Shown: positions 28,815-39,438 of the stretch, piece after piece
Layout of the letters: each line of letters begins with the position of its first letter
Numbering within the stretch: position 1 is the stretch's first letter
From: Oxalobacter sp.
GTDB taxonomy: Bacteria; Pseudomonadota; Gammaproteobacteria; Burkholderiales; Burkholderiaceae_D
DNA: 49,155 nucleotides
Assembly (NCBI GenBank): GCA_018384065.1
Contig: JAHAYL010000010.1
Location: 1 to 49,155 of the forward strand
Direction of reading: 5' to 3'
The notes under the pieces: generated by a model
Database searches by the model: none
What the model saw: only the letters and a program-made list of their open reading frames with translations
What the model was told of the DNA's origin: nothing
Program-made: the position numbers and the translations under genes

Positions 28815-29600
28815 TCAGTGGTGATGATGCAGCAGATGGGTCAGGCAGAAAATGATGCCGATACCGACAGCAACCAGGATAACCTGGGGAATGGTGTCAC
28901 GCAGCTTGGTCCGCTGCTGCATCTGCGGCATCAGGTCACTCAGTGCAATATAGATGAACCCCGCTGATGCCAGTGTCAGCACATAGGGGATCAAGGCATG
29001 TGATTTCTCAAGGGTGCAATAGCCAATGACTGATGCAACGGCAGCACTGACGGTGTTGCACAGGCTGTAAATCAATGCCCTCCTTTTTGAGAAACCTGCA
29101 TTGAGCAGGACGATGAAGTCCCCGACCTGATTGGGAATCTCATGGGCAAGGATGGCAAGGCAGGTGATGAGTCCCAGATAGGGATTCGTCAGGAATGCCG
29201 CAGCAATCAGGATGCCATCGGTGAAACTATGGAATCCATGTCCAACAAGGATCATCCACCCTGAAGCCCCTGCTTCATGGCGGTCATGCCCGTGTTCATG
29301 GTGGTGTCCATCATGCTCATAATGATGCGAGTGCCGCATGATGGCTAGTTTCTCCAGCAGGAAAAAGCCAAGCAGTCCGATAAGCAATGTCGCAAACAGC
29401 CTGTCAGGATCCTCGAACATCTCAGCGGCTTCCGGCAAGGCATGCAGCAGGGAAGTGGAAAGCATCATGCCAACCGACAGGCTGATCATGAGCTCAATCA
29501 TTTTTGACAGGAATGAGAACGACAGCAGTGCCGCCAGCGGAATGCTGATTGCGCCGATGCAGAAAATCCCAATCAGCGAGAAAAGAAGCGGGGAATCCAT
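28815..29600 (-). CDS. ZIP-family divalent metal transporter
   Basis: A 261-residue inner-membrane transporter, probably for Zn2+ or a similar metal. It has eight hydrophobic segments. A cytosolic His-rich loop after segment three (RHSHHYEHDGHHHEHGHDRHEAG region, 13 His) separates the two halves. TM4 (GHGFHSFTDGILIAAAF) and TM5 (LAILAHEIPNQVGDFIVLL) carry the HxxxD and HExPxxxGD metal-site motifs. The start is the ATG at 29600, which opens the first hydrophobic segment; the upstream in-frame stretch lacks a transmembrane character. Confidence 0.9.
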   Translation of the reverse strand: MDSPLLFSLIGIFCIGAISIPLAALLSFSFLSKMIELMISLSVGMMLSTSLLHALPEAAEMFEDPDRLFATLLIGLLGFFLLEKLAIMRHSHHYEHDGHHHEHGHDRHEAGASGWMILVGHGFHSFTDGILIAAAFLTNPYLGLITCLAILAHEIPNQVGDFIVLLNAGFSKRRALIYSLCNTVSAAVASVIGYCTLEKSHALIPYVLTLASAGFIYIALSDLMPQMQQRTKLRDTIPQVILVAVGIGIIFCLTHLLHHHH

Positions 29601-29668
29601 TCTGTCGTCCTGTCCTGATGGCCTGCCGGGCAGAAACGTGCCGACGGGCAGCATTTCCGCCCTACACT

Positions 29669-30733
29669 TTACCGCGTTGAAGGCAATGCCTTGCGGCGTT
29701 TTTCAATAGCCTTGATGCGGTTGATGGATTGTGGCATGACACTGACACGGGCCGATGCTTCTGGATGCAATGACGTATAGTGTTTCTTACGGGATGCCGG
29801 AAAGTGATAGGCCATATTCCGCCAGAAACGGGTGGTTCCATCAATACTGTAACCACCACGGGCCAGCATGGCGAGACTGACGGAATCAGCATCGATATCG
29901 AACCGTTTGGACATCGGCTTCAGACCCGTTGTATCTGTGGATTTCGGCGGTGTCTGGATAAGATTGTCGATAAGGAGTTTGGCACGGCTGGTGTTATTGA
30001 CCAGTCTGGGATGGTTCAGGACAGTATGCGCCATTTCCTTGGCGATGACATAAGCGAGGGATTCATCGGATTTCGCATAGAACATCATACCCTGCGTCAC
30101 CATGATACGGTTGCCGTCTGAAAAAGCAGTTACGCTTGGAGACTGCCCCAACTCGACATGGAAACCACAGGACAGGGTCAGTGGAACGGTCAGTGTACGG
30201 TTGGAACCGCCACGGGAAACCGTGACCTTGATATTGCGGCCATCCGCAACAGCAGGGGACAGGAGCTGTACAGCTGCATGTTCAGCATTGCTGCCTTGGG
30301 GAGCAGACCGGCCATCGATACTGACCAGGATATCCCCCCGTTTCAAGCCCGCCTTTTCAGCACCAGTGCCAGGGATGACATTCATGACCTGCAAACGGTT
30401 GCCCAACCCCAAGGTACTTTCTGCCAAATCCGCATTGGCAACGGAAAAAGAATATTTATTGGCGACGCTGAAACCCAGGATGTTACGCAGATGCCGCTGG
30501 CAAAGGTCTGTATTCCTGATCAGCAGGCGGCCACTGACATCTTCAAGCCGGTCCTGCATCTCGACAAGCTGTTTCAGTTTTGCCGGTCCCGAAGTTTCAA
30601 GGGCGATATCACTGTCATTCCATGCGCTTTCAGTCGCGCATGAACTCAACAATACTGCCGCGGCGGCACTGACAAGGGCTGGACGCAGGATTGTACGGAG
30701 GTTTTCTGTTAAGTTCTTAAGACGGTTAAGCAT
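29669..30733 (-). CDS. M48-like PDZ lipoprotein with degenerate protease site
   Basis: A 354-residue envelope protein. Residues 1-32 form a lipoprotein signal (VLLSSC, Cys32). A PDZ domain follows at about 110-185 (VIPGTGAEKAGLKRGDILVSIDG). The C-terminal part matches M48 metallopeptidases: GNRIMVTQGMMFYA, ESLAYVIAKEMAHTVLNHP and DIDADSVSLAMLARGGY. The zinc motif HExxH is replaced by KEMAH (Lys232 to His236), and the downstream Glu ligand of ExxAD reads Asp279. It is therefore probably not an active zinc protease and may act as a chaperone or scaffold. It starts 16 nt after dut. The start at 30733 is chosen for the signal peptide. Confidence 0.85.
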   Translation of the reverse strand: MLNRLKNLTENLRTILRPALVSAAAAVLLSSCATESAWNDSDIALETSGPAKLKQLVEMQDRLEDVSGRLLIRNTDLCQRHLRNILGFSVANKYSFSVANADLAESTLGLGNRLQVMNVIPGTGAEKAGLKRGDILVSIDGRSAPQGSNAEHAAVQLLSPAVADGRNIKVTVSRGGSNRTLTVPLTLSCGFHVELGQSPSVTAFSDGNRIMVTQGMMFYAKSDESLAYVIAKEMAHTVLNHPRLVNNTSRAKLLIDNLIQTPPKSTDTTGLKPMSKRFDIDADSVSLAMLARGGYSIDGTTRFWRNMAYHFPASRKKHYTSLHPEASARVSVMPQSINRIKAIEKRRKALPSTR

Positions 30734-30749
30734 GTCTCTTTTTCCTGGT

Positions 30750-31199
30750 TTATTGGTTTCCTGTGCTGCCAAACCCACCTTCCCCACGGCTGGTTCCAGT
30801 GAATCCATCAACAACATTGAATCCGACCTGTACGACAGGCACGATGACAAGCTGCGCCATGCGCTCCATCGGATTCAGTATAAAAGGTGTATTGCCACGG
30901 TTCCAGACAGATACCATGAGCTGTCCCTGATAATCGGAATCAATGAGTCCGACAAGGTTACCCAGCACAATGCCATGGCGGTGTCCCAAGCCACTACGTG
31001 GCAGGATCATGGCGGCATAGCCCGGGTCTTTGATATGGATGGCAAAGCCTGTCGGGACAAGTTCTGCCTGTCCTGGCAACAATTCAATAGGCTGGTCGAT
31101 GCATGCCCGCAGGTCAAGCCCTGCACTGCCGGCCGTTGCATAAGCAGGCAGATGCGCCTTCATTTTCGGATCAAGGACCTTGACGTCTATGGTTTTCAT
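30750..31199 (-). CDS. dut: dUTP pyrophosphatase Dut
   Basis: A 149-residue trimeric dUTPase that keeps uracil out of DNA and makes dUMP. Motifs are visible in order: [56 protein letters not shown] and the C-terminal glycine-rich arm [10 protein letters not shown]. The start is the Met at 31199 ([13 protein letters not shown]), which fits family length. It follows coaBC by 7 nt, a common pairing. Confidence 0.97.
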   Translation of the reverse strand: MKTIDVKVLDPKMKAHLPAYATAGSAGLDLRACIDQPIELLPGQAELVPTGFAIHIKDPGYAAMILPRSGLGHRHGIVLGNLVGLIDSDYQGQLMVSVWNRGNTPFILNPMERMAQLVIVPVVQVGFNVVDGFTGTSRGEGGFGSTGNQ

Positions 31200-31206
31200 G
31201 ATGCCC

Positions 31207-32397
31207 CTACAGACGGGAAGCCAACTGTTCAATCAACTTACGCGCCAGATTGCGCTTGGTGTCATGAGGCAATTCCAATGCGCCGGCATCGTCGAAAAGG
31301 ATCAGTGTATTATCATCCTTGCCAAAGGTCTCATGACCGATATTCCCGACAAGCAATGGGATGCCTTTCTTACGGCGTTTGGCTTCTGCATACTCCCGGA
31401 GGTTTTCCGATTCAGCGGCGAAACCGACACAATATGGCGCATCCGGCAACTTGGCAACAGATGCCAGGATGTCCGGATTCTCAACAAATTCGAGAGCCGG
31501 TACCGCCTGTCCTGCCACCTTCTTGATTTTCTGGACACTTGCCTGCTTGACACGCCAGTCTGCGACAGCGGCTACAGAAATAAAGACATCCTTACCTTCA
31601 AGGTTCCCTGTCACCGCATCAAACATTTCGCGGGCACTTATGACATCAATACGTTTTACACCATAGGGCACAGGCAATGCTGTTGGCCCTGAAACAAGGG
31701 TAACCTCAGCGCCGGCAAGCCATGCCGCACGGGCGATGGCATAGCCCATCTTGCCGGAAGAACGATTGGTAATGCCGCGGACAGGATCAATCGGTTCAAA
31801 GGTCGGACCTGCGGTAACTAGGAAGCGGCGCCCAGCCATGGTCTTGGGCTGCAGGGCGGCGATGACTTCCTCAACCAATTCAGCAGGCTCCAGCATACGA
31901 CCTTTCCCGACCTCGCCGCATGCCTGGAAACCGGACGCCGGTCCCATGATGCCGACACCATCTGCCTGAATCTGGCGGATATTGCGTTGTGTGGCGGGTT
32001 TTTCCCACATCTCGACATTCATTGCAGGCGCGACCAACAATGGAACAGCGGCGGGACGGGCCTGACAAAGTGTTGACAGCAGGTCATCACAGATACCGTT
32101 TGCCAGCTTGGCAATGAAATTTGCCGTACATGGGGCAATGGCAATGACATCGACTTTCCTGGGCAGGTCAATATGGGGCATATTGTTACGCTGCCGGTTG
32201 TCCCAGGAACTGGTGAAGACAGGATTGCCTGTCAATGCCTGCAGGGTCAAAGGCGTGATGAACTGCTGCGCACTTTCTGTCATCACAGCATGCACTGTTG
32301 CGCCTTCACGGATCATGGCACGGGCAAACTCTGCCGCTTTATAGCAGGCAATGCCCCCTGTGAGTCCCAATAAAACGGTTTTCCCTGACAGTTCCAT
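31207..32397 (-). CDS. coaBC: Bifunctional CoaBC (PPC synthetase/decarboxylase)
   Basis: A 396-residue enzyme for two steps of coenzyme A synthesis. The N-terminal flavin decarboxylase (CoaC) has [32 protein letters not shown] and the [12 protein letters not shown] active-site Cys segment. The C-terminal synthetase (CoaB) has [28 protein letters not shown] and a [10 protein letters not shown] loop. Length is normal. It lies between lspA and dut. Confidence 0.96.
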   Translation of the reverse strand: MELSGKTVLLGLTGGIACYKAAEFARAMIREGATVHAVMTESAQQFITPLTLQALTGNPVFTSSWDNRQRNNMPHIDLPRKVDVIAIAPCTANFIAKLANGICDDLLSTLCQARPAAVPLLVAPAMNVEMWEKPATQRNIRQIQADGVGIMGPASGFQACGEVGKGRMLEPAELVEEVIAALQPKTMAGRRFLVTAGPTFEPIDPVRGITNRSSGKMGYAIARAAWLAGAEVTLVSGPTALPVPYGVKRIDVISAREMFDAVTGNLEGKDVFISVAAVADWRVKQASVQKIKKVAGQAVPALEFVENPDILASVAKLPDAPYCVGFAAESENLREYAEAKRRKKGIPLLVGNIGHETFGKDDNTLILFDDAGALELPHDTKRNLARKLIEQLASRL

Positions 32398-32433
32398 ATT
32401 GTCTCCCTGTATTGCTGTTCCCTTTTATCCCTA

Positions 32434-32937
32434 TCAGCTTTTTTTCTTGCGGAATTCCAAAATAACAAATATCAACGCACCGACACAGACCCCACAGTCT
32501 GCAATATTGAAGGTGGGGTAATGCCATGTTCCCAGATGGAAATCCAGGAAATCCACGACATGGCCAAATGCCAGGCGGTCAATCACATTGCCGATGTCCC
32601 CCCCAAGAATCAAGGCAAGCGCAAAACAGAACTTACTGTTGTCCCGATGCTTACGGATTTCATAAAGGATAAAGAGCGCAGCTAGAATGCCAATAACAAC
32701 AAAAAGCGTCCGCTGCCATCCAGACTGGGATGCCAGGAAGCTGAACGCAGAGCCTTCATTGTAAAGAAGATGCAGGTTGAAAAAAGAGGTCACCCGGATG
32801 GTTTCCCCCAGCTGCATCAGGCTCAATGCCCAATGTTTTGAAATCTGGTCAAAGACAACAACCAGTGCAGCCACAACCAGCCACCAAATGATGCTGATAC
32901 TGCTGTCCTGTGAAAATACCCTTCTCTTTATCATCAT
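32434..32937 (-). CDS. lspA: Lipoprotein signal peptidase LspA
   Basis: A 167-residue inner-membrane aspartyl protease that cuts signal peptides of lipoproteins, several of which are encoded in this window. Four transmembrane segments are visible. The motif VVFDQISKHW opens the first. NEGSAFSFLA and GGDIGNVIDRLAFGHVVDFLDF (first catalytic Asp) follow, then FNIADCGVCVGA (second Asp). I prefer the ATG at 32937 for length; a GTG at 32988 directly after the ileS stop would add 17 polar residues. Neither has a strong ribosome site. Confidence 0.92.
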   Translation of the reverse strand: MMIKRRVFSQDSSISIIWWLVVAALVVVFDQISKHWALSLMQLGETIRVTSFFNLHLLYNEGSAFSFLASQSGWQRTLFVVIGILAALFILYEIRKHRDNSKFCFALALILGGDIGNVIDRLAFGHVVDFLDFHLGTWHYPTFNIADCGVCVGALIFVILEFRKKKS

Positions 32938-32991
32938 ATCATGCCCAGATTTCCGGGAAGACCCTTTTCCAGTTTCCTTTCCTGGCACCCC

Positions 32992-35913
32992 TTAAACAAA
33001 CCGACGTTTTTCACCTGCACCAAACAGATTGGCGGCACAGCGTGGGCAGATGAGTGGATGTTCCGGATTGCTGCCTACATCTGCACGGTAATGCCAGCAA
33101 CGTTCGCATTTGCGGCTGGCAGATGGTTTGACCGTGATGGATTCAGCAGCCTTATCCGATACTTCAACAACATCAGCGCGCGAGGTGATCATCAGGAACT
33201 TGAGGTCTTCGCCAAGGCTGTTGAGTACCTGGAACCTGTCACCGGATGCCCGGATTTCGATTTCCGCCTGCAGGGAAGAACCGATCTGCCCCGCAATACG
33301 GACTTCTTCAAGCTGCTTCATGACATCTGCACGGATCACCTTGAGGGATTCATACTTGGCAAGCAATGCATCACCATCTGCGATATCCGGCAATTCATAA
33401 GCCGTCAACGTAAAGATGGTTTCGTCACTGGCAGAAAATTCTTCAGCAGATGCAAAGGCTTTCCAGGCTTCTTCCGCTGTAAAAGAGAGGATAGGCGCCA
33501 TCAGACGCAGCAGGGCATGGGTGATATGCCAGAGCGCTGTCTGCGCGGAACGGCGTGCCTTGGAAGAAGTCCCTGATGTATACAGGCGGTCTTTCAGGAT
33601 ATCGAGATACAGGCTGCCCAATTCTTCAGAACAGTAGGTTTGCAGTTTAGCGACAACCGGATGGAATTCAAATTTTTCATAATGCGCCATGAGTTCCGCC
33701 TGCAGGGATTTCATGGTGGCAATGGCATAACGGTCAATCTCAAGCAGCCCATCCAGTGGGACACCGTCTTTGGCAATATCGAAATCGGCGGTGTTGGACA
33801 GCAGGAACCGCAGGGTGTTCCGGATACGGCGGTAAGATTCTGTCACCCGCTTCAGGATTTCATCGGAAATGCACAGTTCCCCGGAATAGTCGGTTGCGGC
33901 AACCCACAGACGCAGGATATCCGCGCCCAATGAATCGAAGACTTTCTGTGGCGCAATCACATTGCCCAGGGACTTGGACATTTTCTTGCCTTCGCCATCA
34001 ACGACAAAGCCGTGGGTCAGCAGCATCCTGTATGGTGGTTGGCCATCCAGCATGCACCCTGTCAGCAGGGATGAATGGAACCAGCCACGATGCTGGTCGG
34101 ACCCTTCCAGGTACAGGTCTGCCGGCCAGTTCAGGATACCGGCATGTGATGTACGCAGCACGGTGAGATGTGTTGCTCCAGAATCGAACCAGACATCCAG
34201 CGTGTCACGGTTCTTTTCATACATAGTGGCTTCATCCCCCAGCAGTTCTGCCGGATCAAGGCGCTGCCATGCCTCAATCCCTTCTTTTTCAACGCGTACA
34301 GCAATGGCTTCCAGCAGTTCAGGGGTACGTGGATGCAACTCACCGGTTTCCTTATGGACAAAGAATGCCATCGGAACCCCCCATTGACGCTGGCGGGAAA
34401 GCGTCCAGTCGGGACGGTTGGCAATCATGGCATTCAGGCGTGCGCGCCCCCAGTCGGGGAAGAAACGCGTCTGCGCCACACCTTTAAGCGCCGCTTCACG
34501 CAAGGTAATCCCACCTTCACGCGGCTTGATATCCATACCGGCGAACCACTGGGAAGTCGCTCGGTAGACAATCGGGGTCTTATGACGCCAGCAATGCATA
34601 TAGCTGTGGGTCATCATATTGAGATTGAACAGGGTGCCGACACGCTTCATGGCCTCACAGATATCCCTGCCTGCCTCCCAGATCATCTTTCCACCGAACA
34701 AAGGCAGGGTTGAGGCGTAATGGCCATCAGCCATGACAGGATTGAGGATGTCCCCGTCAGGCATGCCATAAGCTTTGCAGGAAAGGAAGTCATCGACACC
34801 ATATGCCGGTGCAGAATGGACAATGCCGGTACCGGTATCCAAGGTGACATATTCCGCCATATAGACCGGTGCCGTCCGCTTGAAACCTTCATGCGCTTCA
34901 GACAGCGGATGCCAGAACCGGATGTTCTCAAGATTCCTGCCTGCTGCAGTGGCAATGATTTTCCAGTTTTCCAAGCCGTAACGTGCCTGCAGCAGCGCCT
35001 TGCCAGCTTCCCGGGCAGGCAGTTTCGCCCGTTCTTCCGCGACAATGACCAGACCTTTTTCCGTTTCGACCAATGCATAGATGAATTCGGGATGCAGGTT
35101 CAGTGCCTGGTTGGCAGGAATGGTCCATGGCGTGGTGGTCCAGATGATGATATAGCCTTTTTCAGACGGCAGTTTATCCAGACCAAAAGCCTTGGCGACT
35201 TTTTCCGGTTCAGCAAAAGGGAAACCGACATCGATTTCCGGGTCACGGCGGTCCTGATATTCAACCTCTGCCTCTGCCAGAGCAGAACGGCAGTCAAAAC
35301 ACCAGTTGACCGGTTTCAGCCCACGGAAGACATAGCCTTTCTCAAGCAGACGGGCAAGCGCACGGATTTCCGCCGCCTCGTTCTGATGGTTCATGGTCAG
35401 GTAGGGATTATCCCAATCCGCCAATACGCCGAGACGGATGAAATCTTTTTTCTGGCGTTCAACCTGTTCACTGGCATAGACACGGGCTTTCGCCTGCACG
35501 TCAAGTGCCGGCAGGCCTTTGCCGAACTGCTTCTCAATCTGGATTTCAATCGGCATACCATGGCAGTCCCAACCGGGGACATAAGGCGCATCGAAACCTG
35601 CCAGCCCCTTGGATTTGAGCACGATATCTTTCAGGATTTTGTTGACAGCATGGCCGATATGGATATCACCATTGGCATACGGCGGACCATCATGCAGGAT
35701 GAACTGTGGACGGCCTTTGGCAGCTTTACGGATTCGATGGTAGATTTTCTTTTCCTGCCATTCCCTGACCCATTCCGGTTCCCGTTTCGCCAGATTCCCC
35801 CGCATCGGGAAAGGCGTGTCAGGCATGTTGACTGCATATTCAGGAGGCAGTTTCACTTTATCCTGTTTTTTCTTTCTGCCTGTCTGGTCTGCTGGTTTAT
35901 TCGCCATTTTCAT
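32992..35913 (-). CDS. ileS: Isoleucyl-tRNA synthetase IleS
   Basis: A 973-residue class I aminoacyl-tRNA synthetase. HIGH motif at His85-His88 ([12 protein letters not shown]), KMSKS near 644 ([10 protein letters not shown]), a CP1 editing domain between them, and a C-terminal zinc-binding segment [24 protein letters not shown]. Length and the zinc tail identify the type 1 bacterial form. It lies in the conserved ribF-ileS-lspA cluster. A second Met two codons in is an equally good start. Confidence 0.97.
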   Translation of the reverse strand: MKMANKPADQTGRKKKQDKVKLPPEYAVNMPDTPFPMRGNLAKREPEWVREWQEKKIYHRIRKAAKGRPQFILHDGPPYANGDIHIGHAVNKILKDIVLKSKGLAGFDAPYVPGWDCHGMPIEIQIEKQFGKGLPALDVQAKARVYASEQVERQKKDFIRLGVLADWDNPYLTMNHQNEAAEIRALARLLEKGYVFRGLKPVNWCFDCRSALAEAEVEYQDRRDPEIDVGFPFAEPEKVAKAFGLDKLPSEKGYIIIWTTTPWTIPANQALNLHPEFIYALVETEKGLVIVAEERAKLPAREAGKALLQARYGLENWKIIATAAGRNLENIRFWHPLSEAHEGFKRTAPVYMAEYVTLDTGTGIVHSAPAYGVDDFLSCKAYGMPDGDILNPVMADGHYASTLPLFGGKMIWEAGRDICEAMKRVGTLFNLNMMTHSYMHCWRHKTPIVYRATSQWFAGMDIKPREGGITLREAALKGVAQTRFFPDWGRARLNAMIANRPDWTLSRQRQWGVPMAFFVHKETGELHPRTPELLEAIAVRVEKEGIEAWQRLDPAELLGDEATMYEKNRDTLDVWFDSGATHLTVLRTSHAGILNWPADLYLEGSDQHRGWFHSSLLTGCMLDGQPPYRMLLTHGFVVDGEGKKMSKSLGNVIAPQKVFDSLGADILRLWVAATDYSGELCISDEILKRVTESYRRIRNTLRFLLSNTADFDIAKDGVPLDGLLEIDRYAIATMKSLQAELMAHYEKFEFHPVVAKLQTYCSEELGSLYLDILKDRLYTSGTSSKARRSAQTALWHITHALLRLMAPILSFTAEEAWKAFASAEEFSASDETIFTLTAYELPDIADGDALLAKYESLKVIRADVMKQLEEVRIAGQIGSSLQAEIEIRASGDRFQVLNSLGEDLKFLMITSRADVVEVSDKAAESITVKPSASRKCERCWHYRADVGSNPEHPLICPRCAANLFGAGEKRRFV

Positions 35914-35973
35914 TACGCTCAGATTGAATGTTAAACGTTAGATTTTACCTGTTCTTCGGCCTTTTCTGTTGAA

Positions 35974-36939
35974 TCAGCCAATATCTGTACGGTATTCCTG
36001 TCCGCTGAAATACCGTCTTGCCCTCTCAATATCCTGCTGGACTGCTGTTTTCAATGCATCCAAGCCAGGGAATTTCCGGTTATCCCGCAGTTTTTTCAAG
36101 AATTCGACCTTGATCAATGCCCCATAAATGTCGCCTGAAAAACCAAGCAGATGGGTCTCCAATACCGTTTTGCCATTTTCCTGGACCGTTGGACGGTTAC
36201 CGACCATCGATACAGCAGGGACAGGACTGGCGGACAGCCCATGCACACGGGTGATGAATACCCCTGACAGGGCAGGATGGTATTGCCCCATCGGCATGTT
36301 GGCCGTCGGGAAACCCAATTCACGCCCCAACCTGTCACCCTGCACGACATGCCCCGAAAGCGTGTAGGAACGGCCAAGCAGCTGCGCCACCCTGTCAAAC
36401 TGTCCTGTTTTCAGTGCCTGCCTGATGGCAGATGAGGAAATACGGTCAGTCCCATCCATCACTGCTGGCATGACCATCACCTCGAAATGGTGCTTTTCCC
36501 CTGCCTCAACCAACAAGTCCGTTGTCCCTGCGCGGTCTTTGCCAAAACGGAAATTTTCACCAACTGTCATCCAGCGGACATCAAGGGCTTCTACAAGCAC
36601 CTTTTCAATGAATCCTGATGCCGTCATTTCCGCCATTGCCGCATCAAACCTGGCAAGGCAGACCTGTTCAACCCCTGCTTCCGCCAATGCCTGCATCTTG
36701 TCCCGGAAAGGGGTGATGGTGATAGGCGTATCCGCAGGCATACCCGATTTCCTGGCAAGAAACTGCCTGGGATGCGGACTGAATGTCAGTACGGTAGGCA
36801 ATACCCCCAAACGGTCTGCCGCCACCTTCAGATGCTGGAGCAGGGCATGATGCCCCCTATGCACCCCATCAAAATTGCCGATGGCCAAGGCACATGGCGC
36901 ACCTGCTACATTGCGTGACAAACTGCGGAAGACCTTCAT
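35974..36939 (-). CDS. ribF: Bifunctional riboflavin kinase/FAD synthetase RibF
   Basis: A 321-residue enzyme that makes FMN and FAD from riboflavin. The N-terminal FMN adenylyltransferase has the nucleotidyltransferase motif AIGNFDGVHRGHHALL and the ISSSAIRQALKTG loop. The C-terminal kinase has GRELGFPTANM and GVFITRVHG. Length is normal. It heads the ribF-ileS-lspA-coaBC-dut series, 60 nt before ileS, and is divergent from the binding protein gene. Confidence 0.96.
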   Translation of the reverse strand: MKVFRSLSRNVAGAPCALAIGNFDGVHRGHHALLQHLKVAADRLGVLPTVLTFSPHPRQFLARKSGMPADTPITITPFRDKMQALAEAGVEQVCLARFDAAMAEMTASGFIEKVLVEALDVRWMTVGENFRFGKDRAGTTDLLVEAGEKHHFEVMVMPAVMDGTDRISSSAIRQALKTGQFDRVAQLLGRSYTLSGHVVQGDRLGRELGFPTANMPMGQYHPALSGVFITRVHGLSASPVPAVSMVGNRPTVQENGKTVLETHLLGFSGDIYGALIKVEFLKKLRDNRKFPGLDALKTAVQQDIERARRYFSGQEYRTDIG

Positions 36940-37025
36940 TGAAGTTTCTAAAAACTGCCAAAATATGGAATTATAATGCTTTCAACAGGCAATCCGTTAG
37001 AAACACCCAGGTAAAAATCCCCCAC

Positions 37026-38846
37026 ATGACCCACCGCTTTCCATTCATCAACACGCCGCAGGCATTGTACCGCTGGGTTATGGCCTGTCTGTTTGCCGTA
37101 CTGGGTTTTCTTGCAAACACTGTCAACCCCGTTCTTGCTACGGCCGACCCCCATAAAGTCATCCATAGTGTATTTGAGGCAGCGGATGATGGTTTCGATA
37201 TGGTCAAGACCCAGAACTACTATTCCGGCTGGGTGGCGGAAGCCATTTTTGAAACCATGCTGACATACGATTACCTTGCCCGTCCTGCCCGGTTGGTCCC
37301 GAACACCATCACAGCTATGCCTGATATCAGTCCTGACGGCAGGACCTACACTTTCCATATCAAGAAACATATCTGGTTTGCCCCAGACCCAATCTTCAAG
37401 GGGAAAAAACGGGAACTGACCGCGCAGGATTACAGCTATACCATCAAACGGATGCTGGATCCCGCCAACCGTTCGCCTTCAGCCGGTTTCCTGCGGGGCA
37501 AAATCGCCGGTCTGGATGCCCTTGCAAAAAAAGCTGAAAAATCTGGCCGCTTCAATTATGACGCACCTGTGGCAGGATTACAGACGCCTGACCGTTATAC
37601 CCTGAAAATCCAGTTGATGGCGCCTGACGCCAATTTCCTGTACATCCTCGCATACGGCGCCTTGGGAGCCGTTGCCCGGGAAGCGGTTGAAGGCTATGGC
37701 AAGGAAAGTGCCTTCCACCCTGTCGGCACAGGCCCTTACCGTCTGGCAGAGTATGTTCCCCGGAGCCGTATCGTCCTGGAAGCAAACCCCTATTTCCGGG
37801 GATTCATCTGGGATTTCCAGTCAATGGGCGATGAATGGGATGACCGCCTGGTTCAGGAAATGCAGGGTAAATCGATGCCTCAAATCGGCAAGGTTGAAAT
37901 CTCAATCATTGAAGAAGAACAGTCCCGTTGGCTGACCTTCCAGGAAGGTGGCATTGATTTTGACAAACTGCCACAGCTTGCCGCACCAGTCGCTTTGGAA
38001 GACGGTGTGCTGAAAACAGAATTCACTGAACAGGGCATCCGTCAGTACACAATGGTGGAACCAGAAGTCACTTACACACTGTTCAATATGCAAGACCCCG
38101 TCACCGGTGGCTATACACCCGAAAAGATTGCCTTACGCCGTGCCATTGCGATGTCTTATGACACAGAATCGGAAATCACCTTACTCCGGAACGGTCAGGC
38201 ATCCATTGCCCAGATGATGATTCCACCTGGTGTCGAAGGGCATGACCCTGAGTATGTCAGCAGCATCACCTATGATCCTGAACTGGCTTCCCGCCTGCTG
38301 GATTATTATGGATACCGGAAACAGGCAGACGGTTACCGCACCATGCCAGATGGCAAACCGCTTCTGTTGAGAATCCGTACAGATGCAAGCGCTTCAGCAC
38401 GTACTATTTCTGAAATCTGGAAGCGGGGACTCGACCAGATTGGCGTGAAAGTTGCTTTTGAGGTCGGCAATTTCGCCGACAACCTGAAAGATGCGGCAGG
38501 GTGCCGCCTGATGATGTGGGGAGGTGCCTGGCATGCTGATTACCCGGAAGGCGAGAACTTCCTGCAGCTGCTCTATGGTCCCAATTCAGGGAAAGGCAAT
38601 TATGGCTGTTACCGTTCTGCCACCTATGACAGCCTCTACCGCCAGGCAACCGCTTTGCCGCAGGGAGAAGAACGCAATGCCCTTTATGTGCAGATGAACC
38701 GCCAGATGGAAGCAGATACTCCTTGGGTCCTGCATGTCTCACGTACCCGGAACTGGCTGGTCCGTCCCCATGTACAGGGATTCAAGAAACACCCCATCCT
38801 GCTGTCAGACTGGCAGTATCTGGATATTGATTCCCAAGCAAGATAG
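37026..38846 (+). CDS. ABC transporter peptide-type substrate-binding protein (family 5)
   Basis: A 606-residue periplasmic protein of the oligopeptide/dipeptide/nickel-binding family. A signal region spans about 15-40 ([22 protein letters not shown]). [48 protein letters not shown] is the SBP_bac_5 opening, and [12 protein letters not shown] and [28 protein letters not shown] follow. No permease or ATPase gene is near, so its partner transporter is elsewhere. mobB follows 16 nt later. An A/T-rich -10 candidate (TATAAT at 36972) lies upstream. The ligand is unknown. Confidence 0.9.
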   Translation: MTHRFPFINTPQALYRWVMACLFAVLGFLANTVNPVLATADPHKVIHSVFEAADDGFDMVKTQNYYSGWVAEAIFETMLTYDYLARPARLVPNTITAMPDISPDGRTYTFHIKKHIWFAPDPIFKGKKRELTAQDYSYTIKRMLDPANRSPSAGFLRGKIAGLDALAKKAEKSGRFNYDAPVAGLQTPDRYTLKIQLMAPDANFLYILAYGALGAVAREAVEGYGKESAFHPVGTGPYRLAEYVPRSRIVLEANPYFRGFIWDFQSMGDEWDDRLVQEMQGKSMPQIGKVEISIIEEEQSRWLTFQEGGIDFDKLPQLAAPVALEDGVLKTEFTEQGIRQYTMVEPEVTYTLFNMQDPVTGGYTPEKIALRRAIAMSYDTESEITLLRNGQASIAQMMIPPGVEGHDPEYVSSITYDPELASRLLDYYGYRKQADGYRTMPDGKPLLLRIRTDASASARTISEIWKRGLDQIGVKVAFEVGNFADNLKDAAGCRLMMWGGAWHADYPEGENFLQLLYGPNSGKGNYGCYRSATYDSLYRQATALPQGEERNALYVQMNRQMEADTPWVLHVSRTRNWLVRPHVQGFKKHPILLSDWQYLDIDSQAR

Positions 38847-38862
38847 TCAACCAGGAACGGCC

Positions 38863-39381
38863 ATGACAGCAGATAGGAAACCAAGATATCCATTGATTGG
38901 TATAACCGGCTGGTCAGGCAGTGGCAAAACAACCCTGCTTGAACAGATTCTTCCCTTGTTGATTGCCGATGGCATCAGGGTGAATGTGGTGAAAAGCAGC
39001 CATCACGATGTCACGCTCGAACCGCCGCATAAAGACAGTGCCCGGATGAGGCGGGCGGGTGCAGCAGAAGTGCTGCTCACCTCCCCTTACCGTTTTGTCA
39101 TCACCCATGAGCTGCACGGAGAAAAAGAACCTTCGTTGAGCGGACTGCTTTCCCGTATGCAGGATGCTGACCTGACATTGGTTGAAGGGTTCCGTAATGA
39201 ACCGATCCCCAAGCTGGAGATATACCGCCCCTCCCTCGGAAAAACCCCGATGTATCCCGATAACAGCACCATTGAAGCCGTGGCTTCTGATACACCAAGA
39301 CCCGCCAATCTCCGGCAAGGCGTGGTATGGCTTGACCTGAACAACCTGCCCCAGATAGTCAACTGGCTGTTGGACCACTGA
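38863..39381 (+). CDS. mobB: Molybdopterin-guanine dinucleotide biosynthesis protein MobB
   Basis: A 172-residue P-loop GTP-binding protein that helps MobA attach GMP to molybdopterin. [20 protein letters not shown] is the Walker [37 protein letters not shown] and [18 protein letters not shown] are MobB signatures. I begin it at the ATG at 38863, after AGGAACGG; the longer open frame lies inside the upstream gene. A MobB next to a formate dehydrogenase locus fits a bis-MGD enzyme need. No mobA is in the window. Confidence 0.93.
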   Translation: MTADRKPRYPLIGITGWSGSGKTTLLEQILPLLIADGIRVNVVKSSHHDVTLEPPHKDSARMRRAGAAEVLLTSPYRFVITHELHGEKEPSLSGLLSRMQDADLTLVEGFRNEPIPKLEIYRPSLGKTPMYPDNSTIEAVASDTPRPANLRQGVVWLDLNNLPQIVNWLLDH

Positions 39382-39419
39382 AAGAAAAGTGGCAGACAGC
39401 TTTCCACGCCATCTGCCAC
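39381..39419 (-). terminator. Probable terminator after the FAD/Fe-S oxidoreductase
   Basis: GTGGCAGA and TCTGCCAC form a perfect 8-bp stem. On the minus strand TTTTCTTT follows. It lies between the convergent mobB and oxidoreductase genes and may also slow transcription from mobB. Confidence 0.65.
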
Positions 39420-39438
39420 CTCGTGCTCCCAATCTGAT

